In this document: positions 14,301 to 23,524 of the stretch, in pieces | Layout: every line of letters begins with the position of its first letter | Numbering within the stretch: position 1 is the first letter of the stretch | Source: Schistosoma haematobium | Lineage: Eukaryota; Platyhelminthes; Trematoda; Strigeidida; Schistosomatidae | Direction of reading: 5' to 3' | DNA length: 64,000 nt | Assembly (NCBI RefSeq): GCF_000699445.3 | Contig: NC_067197.1 | Span: 23,481,809-23,545,808, forward strand | Translations under genes and position numbers: made by a program | The notes under the pieces: model-generated | What the model saw: only the letters and a program-made list of their open reading frames with translations | Databases searched by the model: none | What the model was told of the DNA's origin: nothing

Positions 14301-17300
14301 GTGAGATTGGGCAACCCTGCCTAACCCCACTGCTCGAATAGAACAATGGAGAGAGGTGGTTGTATGCCCACACTCTGTCTGAGGTGTTTGTATATAGGGC
14401 TTTTAGGATGTTAATAAACTTCTCAGGCACACCCTTCTTCAATAGACAATCCCAGAGAGCAGTCCTGTCCAACGAATCGAAGGCAGCCCTGATGTCAAGA
14501 AACACTACGATTGTTGGTCTTTGATAAGTATGACGGTGTTCTAACATTTGGCGGAGAGTGAAGATATGATCAATACATCCTCGACCAGAACGAAAGCCAG
14601 CCTGCTCCTCGCGAGTCAATCTTTCTCGGGTTTTGAACAACCTACGAAGTATGACGGAAGCCAATAGCTTGGACGCAATCGGAAGTAGACTTATCCCCCG
14701 ATAGTTGTTACAGGAACGACGTGAACCCTTTTAAAGATAGGGACAACTATCGACTCATTCCATGACCTCGATACACACTCTAGCTCCCAGACCTCAGTAA
14801 ACAACACAGTCAGTTCCTTAGTCAGAAAGTCACCACCATCTTTAAAAAAGCCGGAGGTAAGTCATCTGGGCCTGGTGATTTGTAGCGTCTCAAGAGTTGG
14901 AGTTCCTTGTGGCTTCCGCCTCATTTGGTGGATCAGTCGTCACCGACCATGGAGGGCAGAACAGCCTGATCGATGTTGCCGGAGCAGCGGGCCAGTCGAA
15001 CTGCCCTCCGAAGAATTCCGCCCATCGTCCAAGACGTCGATGGGTGTTGGTGTTTGGCATCCCGTCATTCTCTTAGGTTGTTTCGCGCACATCAGCCTCC
15101 TTGCTGCCAGTGGCTCGGATGAGTTGGAAGAGCTTCCGGTAGTTACCAGGTGCAGCTGCTGCTTCCAGCTCATTAGTACGCTCCGACCATCAGGCTTCTC
15201 GGTCCTTACGCAATTTTTGCTTAATTTCATTACGTAACAGTCGTCGTTTGTGGTCAAACTCACGGTTACCTGGAATAGACCGACGGGCTTCAATGAGTTG
15301 TAAGGAACCAGAAGAAACCTAGTGCTCATAAGCGGGACGTTTCGCGAAGCCGCAAGCGGCTTTACTCGCCATTTTGATGGCGTCATGAAGTTGCAACCAA
15401 TGCTTATCTATACTTTTCGGTGGAATGGTAGCTAGCCTAAAAGCTAGCTCGGTTAGATACTTACTAGCAACAGAAGTTGCAACCAACTTGCTGACATCAA
15501 TCATTTGGTGGCAGTCACTTCGTTGGCCACTGAAAAGTAAGGTAAGACTGACGCAGACCAGGGTACGATCAGAGTCCAGATAGGTACTCCAAAAGGAGCG
15601 GCAGTCTTGTACACAACCACGCTGGCGGTAGCTGATCGCGATGTGATCAATATGAGTCCAGGCTTGAGATGCAGAGGGAGGACGCCAGGTGGCACATCGG
15701 CGATGACTGTGCCGAAAGTTAGTGCTATCCAGAAACAGGTTGTGCTCTGTGCACAGTTGCAGTAGACGGTCTCCGTTATCTGTCCTGCGACCAAGAAGTC
15801 CCCATCGGCCACCTAAGTGATTCTCTTCTGTACCTAGACACCCGACCTGAGCATTCAAGTCTCCAGCTAGTACTACAATATCTGTCGAACGCACTTTTTG
15901 GAGAACAGTTAACTGGTGATAGGATTCATCCCTGATTGCATCCGGGCTGCAATCTGTCGGGGCATAGGCGGAGATGACGAAAAGACATCGTTTCTCACGT
16001 CGATTTCTCCTCACTTTGGTGGAACTTTCTAATGTAACAGCACATAACCGACTGTTAATGGAGATCCAATCGATTAGTGGTGCCTCAGCTTTAGCGCTTA
16101 GTGCGACACCAACGCCAGCAAGATAAGACGAAGATGCCACAGGGTCCCCGGATAAGAGCACGTGAAATAAGCTTTTTGAAGCGACAGATGGAGAGCGAAT
16201 TTGTAATACTTCATCGGAGTCTTGAATACGGGTCTCGGATAGACAACAAACGTCGATATTAAGACTTCCTAAAGACATAGCCAGCCCAATCTGTTGTCCG
16301 ACCTGCATAAGTGTGCGAACGTTGGAGGCAGCCAGTTTGAATGGTGCACGTGGTTTCAGAAAAACTGCTTCAGTATTCGTACTTGGTGGTAGCATACAAC
16401 TTTCAACCAGGCAGTGACTCGAGAACGTTTAGATAGAACCGCGTTTCCACCATAGGCGAGCTGCCGTATAAGTCGAAAAATAAGGATACAAAGTGGGAAT
16501 AAAAGGGAGTGAATAAATGACACAGTAAGCAATAATAATAGTAATAATAAGTGTGAATTGTTTGACTGTAGATCAAAGCGAGAATAGAATTTTCAGTAAA
16601 TATCATCATTTTCATCTTCAATTTATTTGTGTGTGGGCTGTGATACTACCCGGGTGCTCAAACCGAAGCAAGTAGTTTTCTTAGGGGGCCACACCCGGAG
16701 CCTTTGACCTAAAGGTCTAACTCACAAGGCAATGGAGCATCGTGAGGAGATGCATTCCCATGGTAGCCGGTGACCAACGATTGGTTCATACTCTGTTTCT
16801 TCCCTCAGGATACTGGAGCACATGTACACCATTGGTTTGAGATCCGGTTAAAGCGCCAGACATTCGCTTTCCGTCCTCTCATTTTCGTACACAACACCCC
16901 GCCACGAGAAAGCAGTGAGTAGGATTGCCCTGGTAGAGGCTGTATACGCGTGGCCATATGAGAGTATTTCGAGATGGAGAGCGGACTCTCTCCACTCTCG
17001 GCCATACCAGGGCATTTGGGGATCTTAAGATTCTACGACGCAACACAACATGCACCAATCGAATCACAGTTGACAGAGAAGCTTTGGAACATGTAGAAAC
17101 CTTTACATATCTGGGCAGCGTCATTGATGAAAATGGTAGATCTGATGCAGATGTAAAGGCGCGGATCGGCAAAGGAAGAGCAGCATATCTATCTGGAACT
17201 AAAAACAACTGTCAACCAACATCAAAATCAGAATTTTCAAAACAAATGTCAAGACAGTTCTACTGTATGGGGCGGAAACTTGGAGGACTATGAAAGCAAT

Positions 17301-20300
17301 CATCCAGGAGATACAAGTGTTTATTAACTGCTGTTTATGCAGAATACTTCGGATCCGTTGGCCAGACACTATCAGCAACAACGTACTGTGTGAGAGAACA
17401 AACCAGATCCCAGCGGGAAGAATTGCTAGAAGTGGGTGGGACACATATTGAGGAAAGCGCCCAACTGCGTCACAAGACAAGCCCTCACATGGAACCCTCA
17501 AGGTTAAAGAAGTGGAAGACCAAAGAAAACATTACGCCTAGAAATAGAGACAGACATGAGAAGAATTAACAACATTTGGATAGAACTAGAAAGGAAGGCC
17601 CAGGACAGAGTGGGTTGGAGGATGCTGGTCGCCGACCTATGCTCCACTGGCAATGACAGGCGTAAGTAAGTAGTAATCTTAAAGAGGGTAAGTAAAATGA
17701 TAAATAGCCACTAATTCCGTGTTCTGACACTAATTTTGATATGCCTACAATCTGGTATGATCCCATACTTATCTGCTGAATTCTTACTGAAACATTTATT
17801 CAGACGGTGTATATGCTTGTGTTATGGTTTACTATTATTCATGAACAGTAAACGGATTCTAGTTTTTTTGAAATAGTGAATTGCTGTCTGACAAATGAAC
17901 AAAGCGGTAATTCAGTGACCCGGTATCTAACTCAAATTAGACCTTATGATGATTGACATTGAAATATACATCCCAGCTAACCTCGTATACCTTTATCGAC
18001 TTAATCTGCGTAAGTGAATAACGAAGTTAGATAAGCCAGATACGAGAATGGATTTTGAATACGTATATTTCATGCACTCATTGTTTAAAACAGACAATCA
18101 GTGAGACGAAATGAAAGAAGCAAAGAGGAGAGAGCGAAGTGAGACGAAAGGATGTGCGGTGGAGAAGGCAAGTGGGTCAACTCGATTTCACCAAACGCGA
18201 CTCGATATTTATATTCAAATAAAAATAAATTATAGACATGTGATGAGTAGAGGAAATCAGCATTAATAAACAATTAATTGATAAGGTCAAAATGTTGCAA
18301 GTAGAATGAATAAATTGGCCTGTCCGGAAACTAGATCAACCCATGTGGGCTTGACATAGCACCAGCCAGTACAGTACAATGGGGTCGAGTGATATTTATT
18401 AGCGAGGCAAGATTAACTCAAACTACCACATGAACTGGTGCCAAACATAGGAAAATATAATCGCTGAAGAAAAGTAGTTCAGGTAAAGCTAAGAACAAGA
18501 CTTCGCATAAAAAGCACAGCTGGCAACAAGATAGGAACTCAACGGAAACAGTATAATATTAAAATAAACAGCGATATGAGTCAGCCGAAATGTTCCTTTA
18601 AACGTCTTAGCTGCCTGTTGAGATCAAGAAGAGTCCAACCGGATGTGACAGAATCAGTAAACTCCGCCTGCTTGAAATCAATGCTAGATTAAGTTTCCGT
18701 AGATGTACAATGCTAAGAGACACCCATCGATATGGGATTTTTAAGATATCCTTAAAGAACAGCTTGTATGACGTCTATACACTTGAGTCCTACGGATTTT
18801 AATTAAATTTAAAAATAATGTTCATTATGTGTTTGAACAAGGAATATAAGCAGAAATCAAAGTTTTGGGATTTCTTAAGTCCTAAGAGAAAGTCCAGCCG
18901 AACAATAGATTGTACGCTGCGATGGTTAAGCGAACTTTAGGACTTTCGCCTAGTCTACTCCCAACATTTCATAGTACTCTAGAAGTAGATAGTGATACCC
19001 ACGGATTTTTCTCATCAATACCAACTAGACAGTGTCAAGACACATTGGAACATTGTATGCATCTCAAAAACTGAATCCATTGCTTGAGATTCAAGTTTTA
19101 ATTGAAGATGCTTGGAATCAGATACGGTATAACATCCGAAAAGTGAAAACCTGTAAGTCATAGTGTTGTTTCAGGAGTAGTAATTCGTGGGCGATCCGTC
19201 CTCTGTAACGGCCATTAAATGAAAATTTATCGAAACCGTAGGGTATATTGAAAGAACACAAAGAAAGATTGTTAATGAAAAGAATCCTTTTTGTGATGAA
19301 AATGTGCAGATAAATACTAATGACTGACTACCAGGATACCGACTTAGCAGACATTGTGAAGTGTCCGTATAACAAAACAGGTGAATATTAAGCAACTCAA
19401 GAGTCCAAGAGACTTTCTTCAAGACTAGTGATATGAAGTTTTTTGATGGAAGTGATAAATGAGAAGTTCCGTCTACGTGATGGGTCCTACAACGAGCAAA
19501 AATGGATGCTTCATCTCGCAAAATGAATCAACAATACAGCCGTATTGTACATTTGAGCTAACTATTACGGAGTCATGACATTAGCAAGACAGTAACATAA
19601 CTGTTTTCTAACCGCCTTTACGATGCAAACTATTTTCAGTACAGGAGTTGTAGTATAGTTTTACTCTTAATTCTAAAATCCTATGCTTCCGAATTAGCCA
19701 CTTTTAAGACGGCTTGAACAGAATGTTAAGACCTCAGAGAGCAAATATTCAAATAACGTTTGGTTGGGTCCTCAAGATGGGCAAGACAATAACAACAGTC
19801 TGAACTCAGTTCAAGAGCTTATTTCCAGGAACATGTGAGTTACTGAGGTGATAGTAACTTGATTAGTCTTAAGTAATAAGATGTCTGATTACTTAAATAT
19901 CTGGACTCATTTACATATCATTATTACGCTTGGTAAGCAATTAACTTTACAACCACCCGTTACTTGAAACTTGCCTGATTCACAGAAGTATAGTATTTTG
20001 GTGGTGTTTTGTTCTCTGAGCTGGATGGAAGTATAGTATCCCAAACTGGTTACAGATATTTGATGATCTTTACATTAGCCATTATAAAAGATTTCCGACT
20101 TGTTAATTATGGAGCTAAACTCGCTTTAGGATATATAGAGTGAAACCTACATTGAGAAATATACAAACAACAGTAGACTTGGAACTATCGCAAAAGATAA
20201 GGTTAATTGTTTCATTCCTCAAAATGGAGGAATATGTTGTCTGACTATGTAAACTAGCACTGCATAAAATTTAAATGATGTGGATGAATAATTAGTCACA

Positions 20301-21621
20301 CTAACCGTGTAATTATCCAGCATCTTCAAAACTGTGGCATGTCTCCAACGTAGATCATCAGGAAGTTTGCGATTGATTAGCTTGACTTCAATCCCTTCTG
20401 TCATCCAGTAATCTCTTCGATTTCTCTTGTCTTTAAGAGCTTCTTCTTTTTCCATTAATTCATCCAAGGCACGTCGACGAACTCCAGAAACTGCTGTAGT
20501 ACGTGTGTCTTGCTTCTTTTCAGAACTAGATTTGGATTTTTCTTCACGTGCTTTTTTCTCAGCAATCAAGAGTGGATTCTGAAAGTCAAAGTGTGTAAAA
20601 TGTTAAAACGGTAAAACTGCAACAACACCACGATCGCAAGTGTAGAAATTAAGTCTAAAAGTTGAAGTCATTATCAGAAGAAACAAGATACTTGCTTAAA
20701 ATTCAGCTTCAACAAAACCTGATGGGAAGATAAAATACACTGAACTATGACTTTGATCAACTGAAGTGACAACCACTAGTATTAAAGAGAATAGGATTGC
20801 TTACTGCAGTTCTTTCCTTTTTCGGACCCAACGTCATAAGACTTTGAGTAGGTTTTTCCTCCGAAGAACTTGGGGAAGGATCAATCTCTGTGCTCATCAC
20901 CTGGACAGGTGGCTTTTTTTGAGACAAAGAAATCTCCAATTTAATTGGTTCATCTTCGTTGGTGCGGATGAGAGGAGTGTATACGGGACCTTCCGTTTGT
21001 TCAACTTTGTTGATATTGTGTTCTATTTGACGCTCTACAAATCAATACAGTTAGCAATCACGAGTTTACCTAGAAACTGTTTGTTGATTTCATCTTCTGT
21101 CTTTTCCAAACGCTCACTCTGTTCTTGTTTTTTCAACTTTTCTGGGTCGCGATCGATGTATTCGATAAACCACCCTTTCTCAGTTTCATCTACCTTGCAA
21201 ATTCCCTGTTTTCCAAGCCACATGCACAGTCCTGTAAGTGTATGCCATCTCGTCGCATTCATATGTATATGTTCTTTGTCTTTGATATATTCTTGATAAA
21301 CGACATTGGAATGCACGCGTTTCCCACCAAACTGTCGACGTAGTATGTCGAGGTATCCTTTCAAAAAATCAGAAGAGAAACTGCTGATGAACTTTCCACC
21401 GTCTTCGGCAAAAAGTTTCATTTGCCTGTGGTGGGACTCCGACATCGTATGGCATTTGTAACCATTCTTAAAATTAACGTCAGAAAGTAGAAGGTACTTA
21501 CTTCATCTCTGCACTGTTTTTGACACATCTGACAGTACCATCGCAGTTTTTGCAGTCCCTTCGATTTGATTCTGTTTGATATAGCTTTTGGAGTTAGGAA
21601 ACCTGGTTTTTCTTTTGTCAT
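2278..21621 (-). CDS. KIN: KIN17 DNA/RNA-binding protein, complete, six coding exons
   Basis: Conserved nuclear zinc-finger protein linked in other animals to DNA replication/repair and the spliceosome. The exons, in transcript order, are 21621-21502, 21466-21070, 21034-20805, 20578-20306, 5453-5274 and 2358-2278, giving 426 codons plus stop (human protein 393 aa). All introns have GT/AG ends and compatible phases. The N-terminus [20 protein letters not shown] and the C2H2 finger (Cys30, Cys33, His46, His52) match the family strongly. The winged-helix region follows with HIHMNATRW and [20 protein letters not shown]. The lysine/glutamate-rich middle leads to the C-terminal KOW/SH3-like part ([18 protein letters not shown]). 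I chose ATG 21621 because it aligns with the usual start; an in-frame upstream ATG would add 12 residues. Intron 4 is about 14.9 kb and full of transposons. The protein ends a few residues past the usual terminus. Confidence 0.93.
3606..3830 (+). repeat. tRNA-derived SINE relic
   Basis: A-box-like TGGTGATCTAAAGGCTAGG and B-box-like AGGTTGGATCC spaced as in tRNA-derived SINEs, followed by a non-tRNA body. It has no intact cloverleaf. The limits are approximate. Confidence 0.5.
4170..4270 (-). repeat. tRNA-derived SINE relic
   Basis: On the minus strand CCTTAGTGATCAAATGACTC (A-box-like) precedes AAGTTCAAACTCCGTCC (B-box-like). It is degraded and the limits are uncertain. Confidence 0.35.
5274..5453 (-). 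CDS. KIN: KIN coding exon 5
   Basis: Sixty codons, phase 0 at both ends: [20 protein letters not shown], then [19 protein letters not shown] and EYATLEQVF. This is the C-terminal KOW/SH3-like segment (family LDQTHLETVIPAPGKRILVL). Acceptor GCGTAG, donor GTAAGT. It is separated from exon 4 by the transposon-filled intron. Confidence 0.93.
5454..6237. other. KIN intron 4, proximal part
   Basis: No gene seen. Positions about 6062-6120 (AACTCCGCCTG, then a GTCCCTCTGGGACTACTGCC stem) resemble the 5' start of the family III LINE at about 11512, so a small LINE fragment is likely. Confidence 0.4.
6847..8286 (+). pseudogene. Family I LINE endonuclease domain
   Basis: EEP-type endonuclease. It reads [15 protein letters not shown] (near 6950), [23 protein letters not shown] (near 7420) and a late SDHAL motif (near 7720), the expected order of Asn, Glu, Asp-Asn and Asp-His active-site motifs. 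A serine codon mutated to TAA near 7097 splits it. The 7192-8286 part is one open frame of 364 codons and continues into the endonuclease-RT linker before a frameshift. Confidence 0.88.
8261..9934 (+). pseudogene. Family I LINE reverse transcriptase
   Basis: RT motifs in order: [64 protein letters not shown] (near 9110), SPSKCKMLL, then the C-terminal [11 protein letters not shown] near 9665. Three in-frame stops interrupt it. The natural stop is probably the TGA after KCIHEF near 9932. Confidence 0.88.
10167..10909. other. KIN intron sequence between two insertions
   Basis: No gene or clear repeat recognised. The short minus-strand open frame at 10321-10515 shows nothing recognisable. Confidence 0.5.
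10910..11391 (+). mobile_element. Non-autonomous derivative of family II LINE (5' UTR joined to 3' end)
   Basis: A roughly 480-bp element starting CCCCAAATGTCCTGGTATGG and ending GTATTTGGTACCTCCTTGTA...(AAAT)n. It is flanked by a 7-bp target-site duplication TTACTTG (10903-10909 and 11392-11398). The first 390 bp match, in reverse complement, the 5' UTR of the family II element at 16640-17022, with very few differences. The last ~75 bp match the family II 3' end. The whole coding part is absent. The open frame at 10927-11127 is an accident of the UTR. Confidence 0.82.
11505..13137 (+). mobile_element. RTE-like LINE, family III, 5' part (interrupted by nested insertion)
   Basis: Starts near AACTCCGTCTGGAGCCCC. 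It encodes a degraded endonuclease ([20 protein letters not shown] near 11790; [13 protein letters not shown] near 12185; QIDHIWIN near 12405) and RT ([18 protein letters not shown] near 12645; [26 protein letters not shown] near 13045). Several stops and frameshifts. The element is cut at about 13133, where a family II LINE is inserted, and resumes at about 17023. Confidence 0.85.
13538..14690 (-). pseudogene. Family II LINE reverse transcriptase
   Basis: The main open frame is 14664-13960 (234 codons) with [34 protein letters not shown] and YADDIVLL. The C-terminal part is at 13846-13538 in another frame, with a TGA between. [18 protein letters not shown] just upstream is the RT entry motif. 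The same frameshift and stop occur in the 1-1342 copy. Confidence 0.87.
15319..16395 (-). pseudogene. Family II LINE endonuclease domain
   Basis: A 358-codon open frame with [58 protein letters not shown] and the final SD motif (LDSDRTLV, where the usual His is replaced by Arg). That loss of the SDH histidine would be expected to damage catalysis. A following segment continues in another frame (14940-15386), so the polyprotein is frameshifted between endonuclease and RT. Confidence 0.85.
17023..17690 (+). mobile_element. RTE-like LINE, family III, 3' part (after the nested insertion)
   Basis: Continues the interrupted family III reading: [53 protein letters not shown], then degraded RTE C-terminal sequence through [19 protein letters not shown]. 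It ends with CGTAAGTAAG, the (GTAA)n tail of this family, also seen at 34850. Multiple stops and frameshifts. Confidence 0.83.
17691..20305. other. KIN intron 4, distal part
   Basis: About 2.6 kb without recognisable genes or clear repeats. Small open frames at 18085-18273 and 19171-19521 are not supported by any motif. Confidence 0.6.
20306..20578 (-). CDS. KIN: KIN coding exon 4
   Basis: Encodes [14 protein letters not shown], then [20 protein letters not shown] and [17 protein letters not shown], matching the family's ALDEIMEIEEEKKR and DYWLQPEIIVKII segments. It ends at DNYT before donor GTTAGT, phase 0. The next exon lies about 14.85 kb away. Confidence 0.92.
20805..21034 (-). CDS. KIN: KIN coding exon 3
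   Basis: Begins [16 protein letters not shown] (the first codon is shared with exon 2) and encodes the helical and acidic linker, with LEISLSQKK and [10 protein letters not shown]. Acceptor TTTGTAG and donor GTAAGC. This linker is the less conserved part of the family; the frame and phases place it securely. Confidence 0.88.
21070..21466 (-). CDS. KIN: KIN coding exon 2
   Basis: Begins with [15 protein letters not shown], the second half of the zinc finger. It then carries most of the winged-helix domain ([43 protein letters not shown]). The donor after CTAG leaves phase 1. Confidence 0.95.
21502..21621 (-). CDS. KIN: KIN coding exon 1
   Basis: Encodes the first 40 residues, with [20 protein letters not shown] and the first cysteine pair of the zinc finger (CQMC). 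It ends GATGAA with donor GTAAGT, phase 0. The exon boundary cuts through the zinc finger. Confidence 0.93.
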
Positions 21622-22186
21622 CTTACAGCCCTCCAAGGAACGGACCTGGTTACACAAGGTTAGCTATTTCGAAGGTCAATGTCGGTTAAATATCCAATAT
21701 CTTTTTCGGTGTACAGGTTACGGAGTAGATTCAACAGGAACAAAGGATATGATTCAAGTGAATTCGCCTCAAACCAATGAGGTTGTCTTACCGAATTGCT
21801 GTCACATTTCTGATACCTAGTTATTCATGCACACTAATATAAAACATTTAATGGAGTTATTTATGAATTTATTACACATTCTACATATAAACTGGAGAAG
21901 GAAAATGACTAAGAGAGTATCACGGATAATGAATTCTAAATTTTTTCAATTTTAGGGGAAGCCAGTCTTGTGTGTTTCCACAGTGCCTCAGCTGGATTCA
22001 ACCAGTGAATCTGGTCTTCATTGTAAGCTTCATACTCATGTTTCAGTGTACAAATCGCAGACAGTTAGTTCTCGAAGACAAAGTTTTGTGGTTTGTACGA
22101 GTCCTTTTGCACCTGAATTTCTTACATGGATGATTTGTCTCGAAAGACGTAAAATCACCCTTGATCTTCTGTAAGCGAAAAAGGCT
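21622..22186. other. Upstream region of KIN (5' UTR/promoter side)
   Basis: Lies between the KIN start and the gypsy 5' LTR, and should contain the KIN promoter, although no core element is obvious. A plus-strand open frame from an acceptor-like TTTTAG near 21957 to TAA near 22174 (about 72 codons) might be an exon of an unknown gene; I do not recognise its product. Confidence 0.4.
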
Positions 22187-22507
22187 TGTAGCGGTAAATA
22201 AATCCCCAAAATAAATAGCATTAAGTTTTCGACATTGGATGCTGACCATATGTTTTAGTGGACTCATCTAGCTTAAGGCGCTCGGTCAGGCATCCGCACC
22301 AGATCACGTGTGGTAACGCCGTGCTCAACATCAACCGCAATCGCTAGCCAGATTAGATCAGAGAATTCCGATATATTGGTCATCGCCAAATATACTCTTC
22401 CGATCTCCTCGACTCTGTCTTTTGATTTCTCTTGGTGGGAACGAAATATATTAGAAGGTGTTACTGGTAGAAGCGTTGTCAAACACTGAATACCTGTGAC
22501 ATCATCA
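22187..22507 (+). repeat. 5' LTR
   Basis: Starts TGTAGCGGTAAATAAATCCC and ends CTGTGACATCATCA. 321 bp, same length as the 3' LTR. Preceded by target copy GGCT. Confidence 0.95.
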
Positions 22508-22508
22508 T

Positions 22509-22526
22509 TGGTGAACCCGACGTGAT
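22509..22526 (+). promoter_or_regulatory. Primer-binding site, probably tRNA-Trp
   Basis: TGGTGAACCCGACGTGAT begins one base after the 5' LTR. From general knowledge of the tRNA-Trp 3' end (CACGTCGGGGTCACCA in animals) it pairs with about one mismatch. Seen: position and sequence; inferred: primer identity. Confidence 0.75.
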
Positions 22527-22690
22527 CTGGTACACCTAATTGCAACTGTGAGTCTGTTCCTTTTTGGGATTTTTTATATATCATTGCCTTATTTTTTATT
22601 TTTTTTTAAACATTGTGATTTTTTTTTCGTGTTTTTTCTTGGATATATATATATTTTCCCCTCGTTCATTATCGTTCTTCATACTTCATC

Positions 22691-23524
22691 ATGACTGAAC
22701 AGACACCTAAAGTACTCAAGCTTAAGGCTTTGTCCCCACCTTCGTTTCAACTGATGCCTTTCTGGCCCGACAACATCGAAGCCTGGTTTTGCTACGCAGA
22801 AGCCGACTTCTCCGAGCACGGCGTGACCGACACACGTGCACAATTCCTCGCAGTAGTCAAGGCACTACCGCGCGAATTCAACAGGTACGTAACACCTAGT
22901 ATGTTTACTAGTGATGTTTCCGATCCTTACGAAATCTTAAAACGCTCGATTCTTAAACGAGGAGATCTAACCGATCGACAAAGGTTAGATCAACTCTTCA
23001 ATAACATCGATCTGCAACACGGTTCTGCGACAGACATGTTGCAACGGATGAGAGAGGTTATAGGCCTAAGAACTTTCGACGAAGGTCTATTCAAACAACT
23101 CTTCTTGTCAAAACTTCCCCAACAGGTGCAAGCAGTTCTGGTCTCGTTCCAGAACAACGGCTTAGACGAGCTAGCTGCATCTGCCGACCGCATTCTAGAA
23201 ATTACGAAACCTTCTACTACCGAGGTATTTTCAGTCAAAGAAAGGCCTCACACGACTCAGAATGATACAACCGACTTATGTCACACACTCACGCGTTATC
23301 TTAGTCTTCGTACCGACCGTAAGAGATCGCGCACACCACGTAGAAGCATTTCTCGTAAGCGATCTGTCTCTAGACCACGAGAGACAGATAACCCCGACTG
23401 GTGCTGGTATCATAACCAGTATGGAAAGCTTTCCAGAAATTGCAGAAAACCCTGCAATTTTCCCAACACGAAACCGACTGATTCGAAAAACAATTCGGGA
23501 AACTTCCAGGCCGGCACGCGTTAA
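22691..23524 (+). CDS. gag: Gag polyprotein of the gypsy element
   Basis: 277 codons from ATG 22691 to TAA 23522-23524. The N-terminal two-thirds has capsid-like content with [20 protein letters not shown], and an arginine/serine-rich linker follows. Near the end is a zinc knuckle of CHCC type, Cys238-x2-His241-x9-Cys251-x3-Cys255, instead of the usual CCHC, a feature reported for CsRn1-type elements. It packages element RNA into particles in the cytoplasm. The pol frame opens at 23482, overlapping gag by about 40 nt in the -1 frame, with a G AAA AAC heptamer at 23485-23491. No stop or frameshift is seen, so it may be functional. Confidence 0.93.
   Translation: MTEQTPKVLKLKALSPPSFQLMPFWPDNIEAWFCYAEADFSEHGVTDTRAQFLAVVKALPREFNRYVTPSMFTSDVSDPYEILKRSILKRGDLTDRQRLDQLFNNIDLQHGSATDMLQRMREVIGLRTFDEGLFKQLFLSKLPQQVQAVLVSFQNNGLDELAASADRILEITKPSTTEVFSVKERPHTTQNDTTDLCHTLTRYLSLRTDRKRSRTPRRSISRKRSVSRPRETDNPDWCWYHNQYGKLSRNCRKPCNFPNTKPTDSKNNSGNFQAGTR

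Larger units (their letters stand above)
13138..17022 (-). mobile_element. RTE-like LINE, family II, full length, nested inside family III
   Basis: A 3.9-kb minus-strand element inserted into the family III LINE. It starts at about 17022 with CCCCAAATGCCCTGGTATGG and has a ~400-bp 5' UTR. The endonuclease and RT follow in degraded frames, and it ends near 13138 with the GTATTTGTTTCCCTCATGTG motif and a (AAAT)n tail. A 5-bp TCTTA occurs at both edges (13133-13137 and 17023-17027) and is the likely target duplication. Its orientation is the same as KIN. The 3' coding portion is essentially identical to positions 1-1342. Confidence 0.88.
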
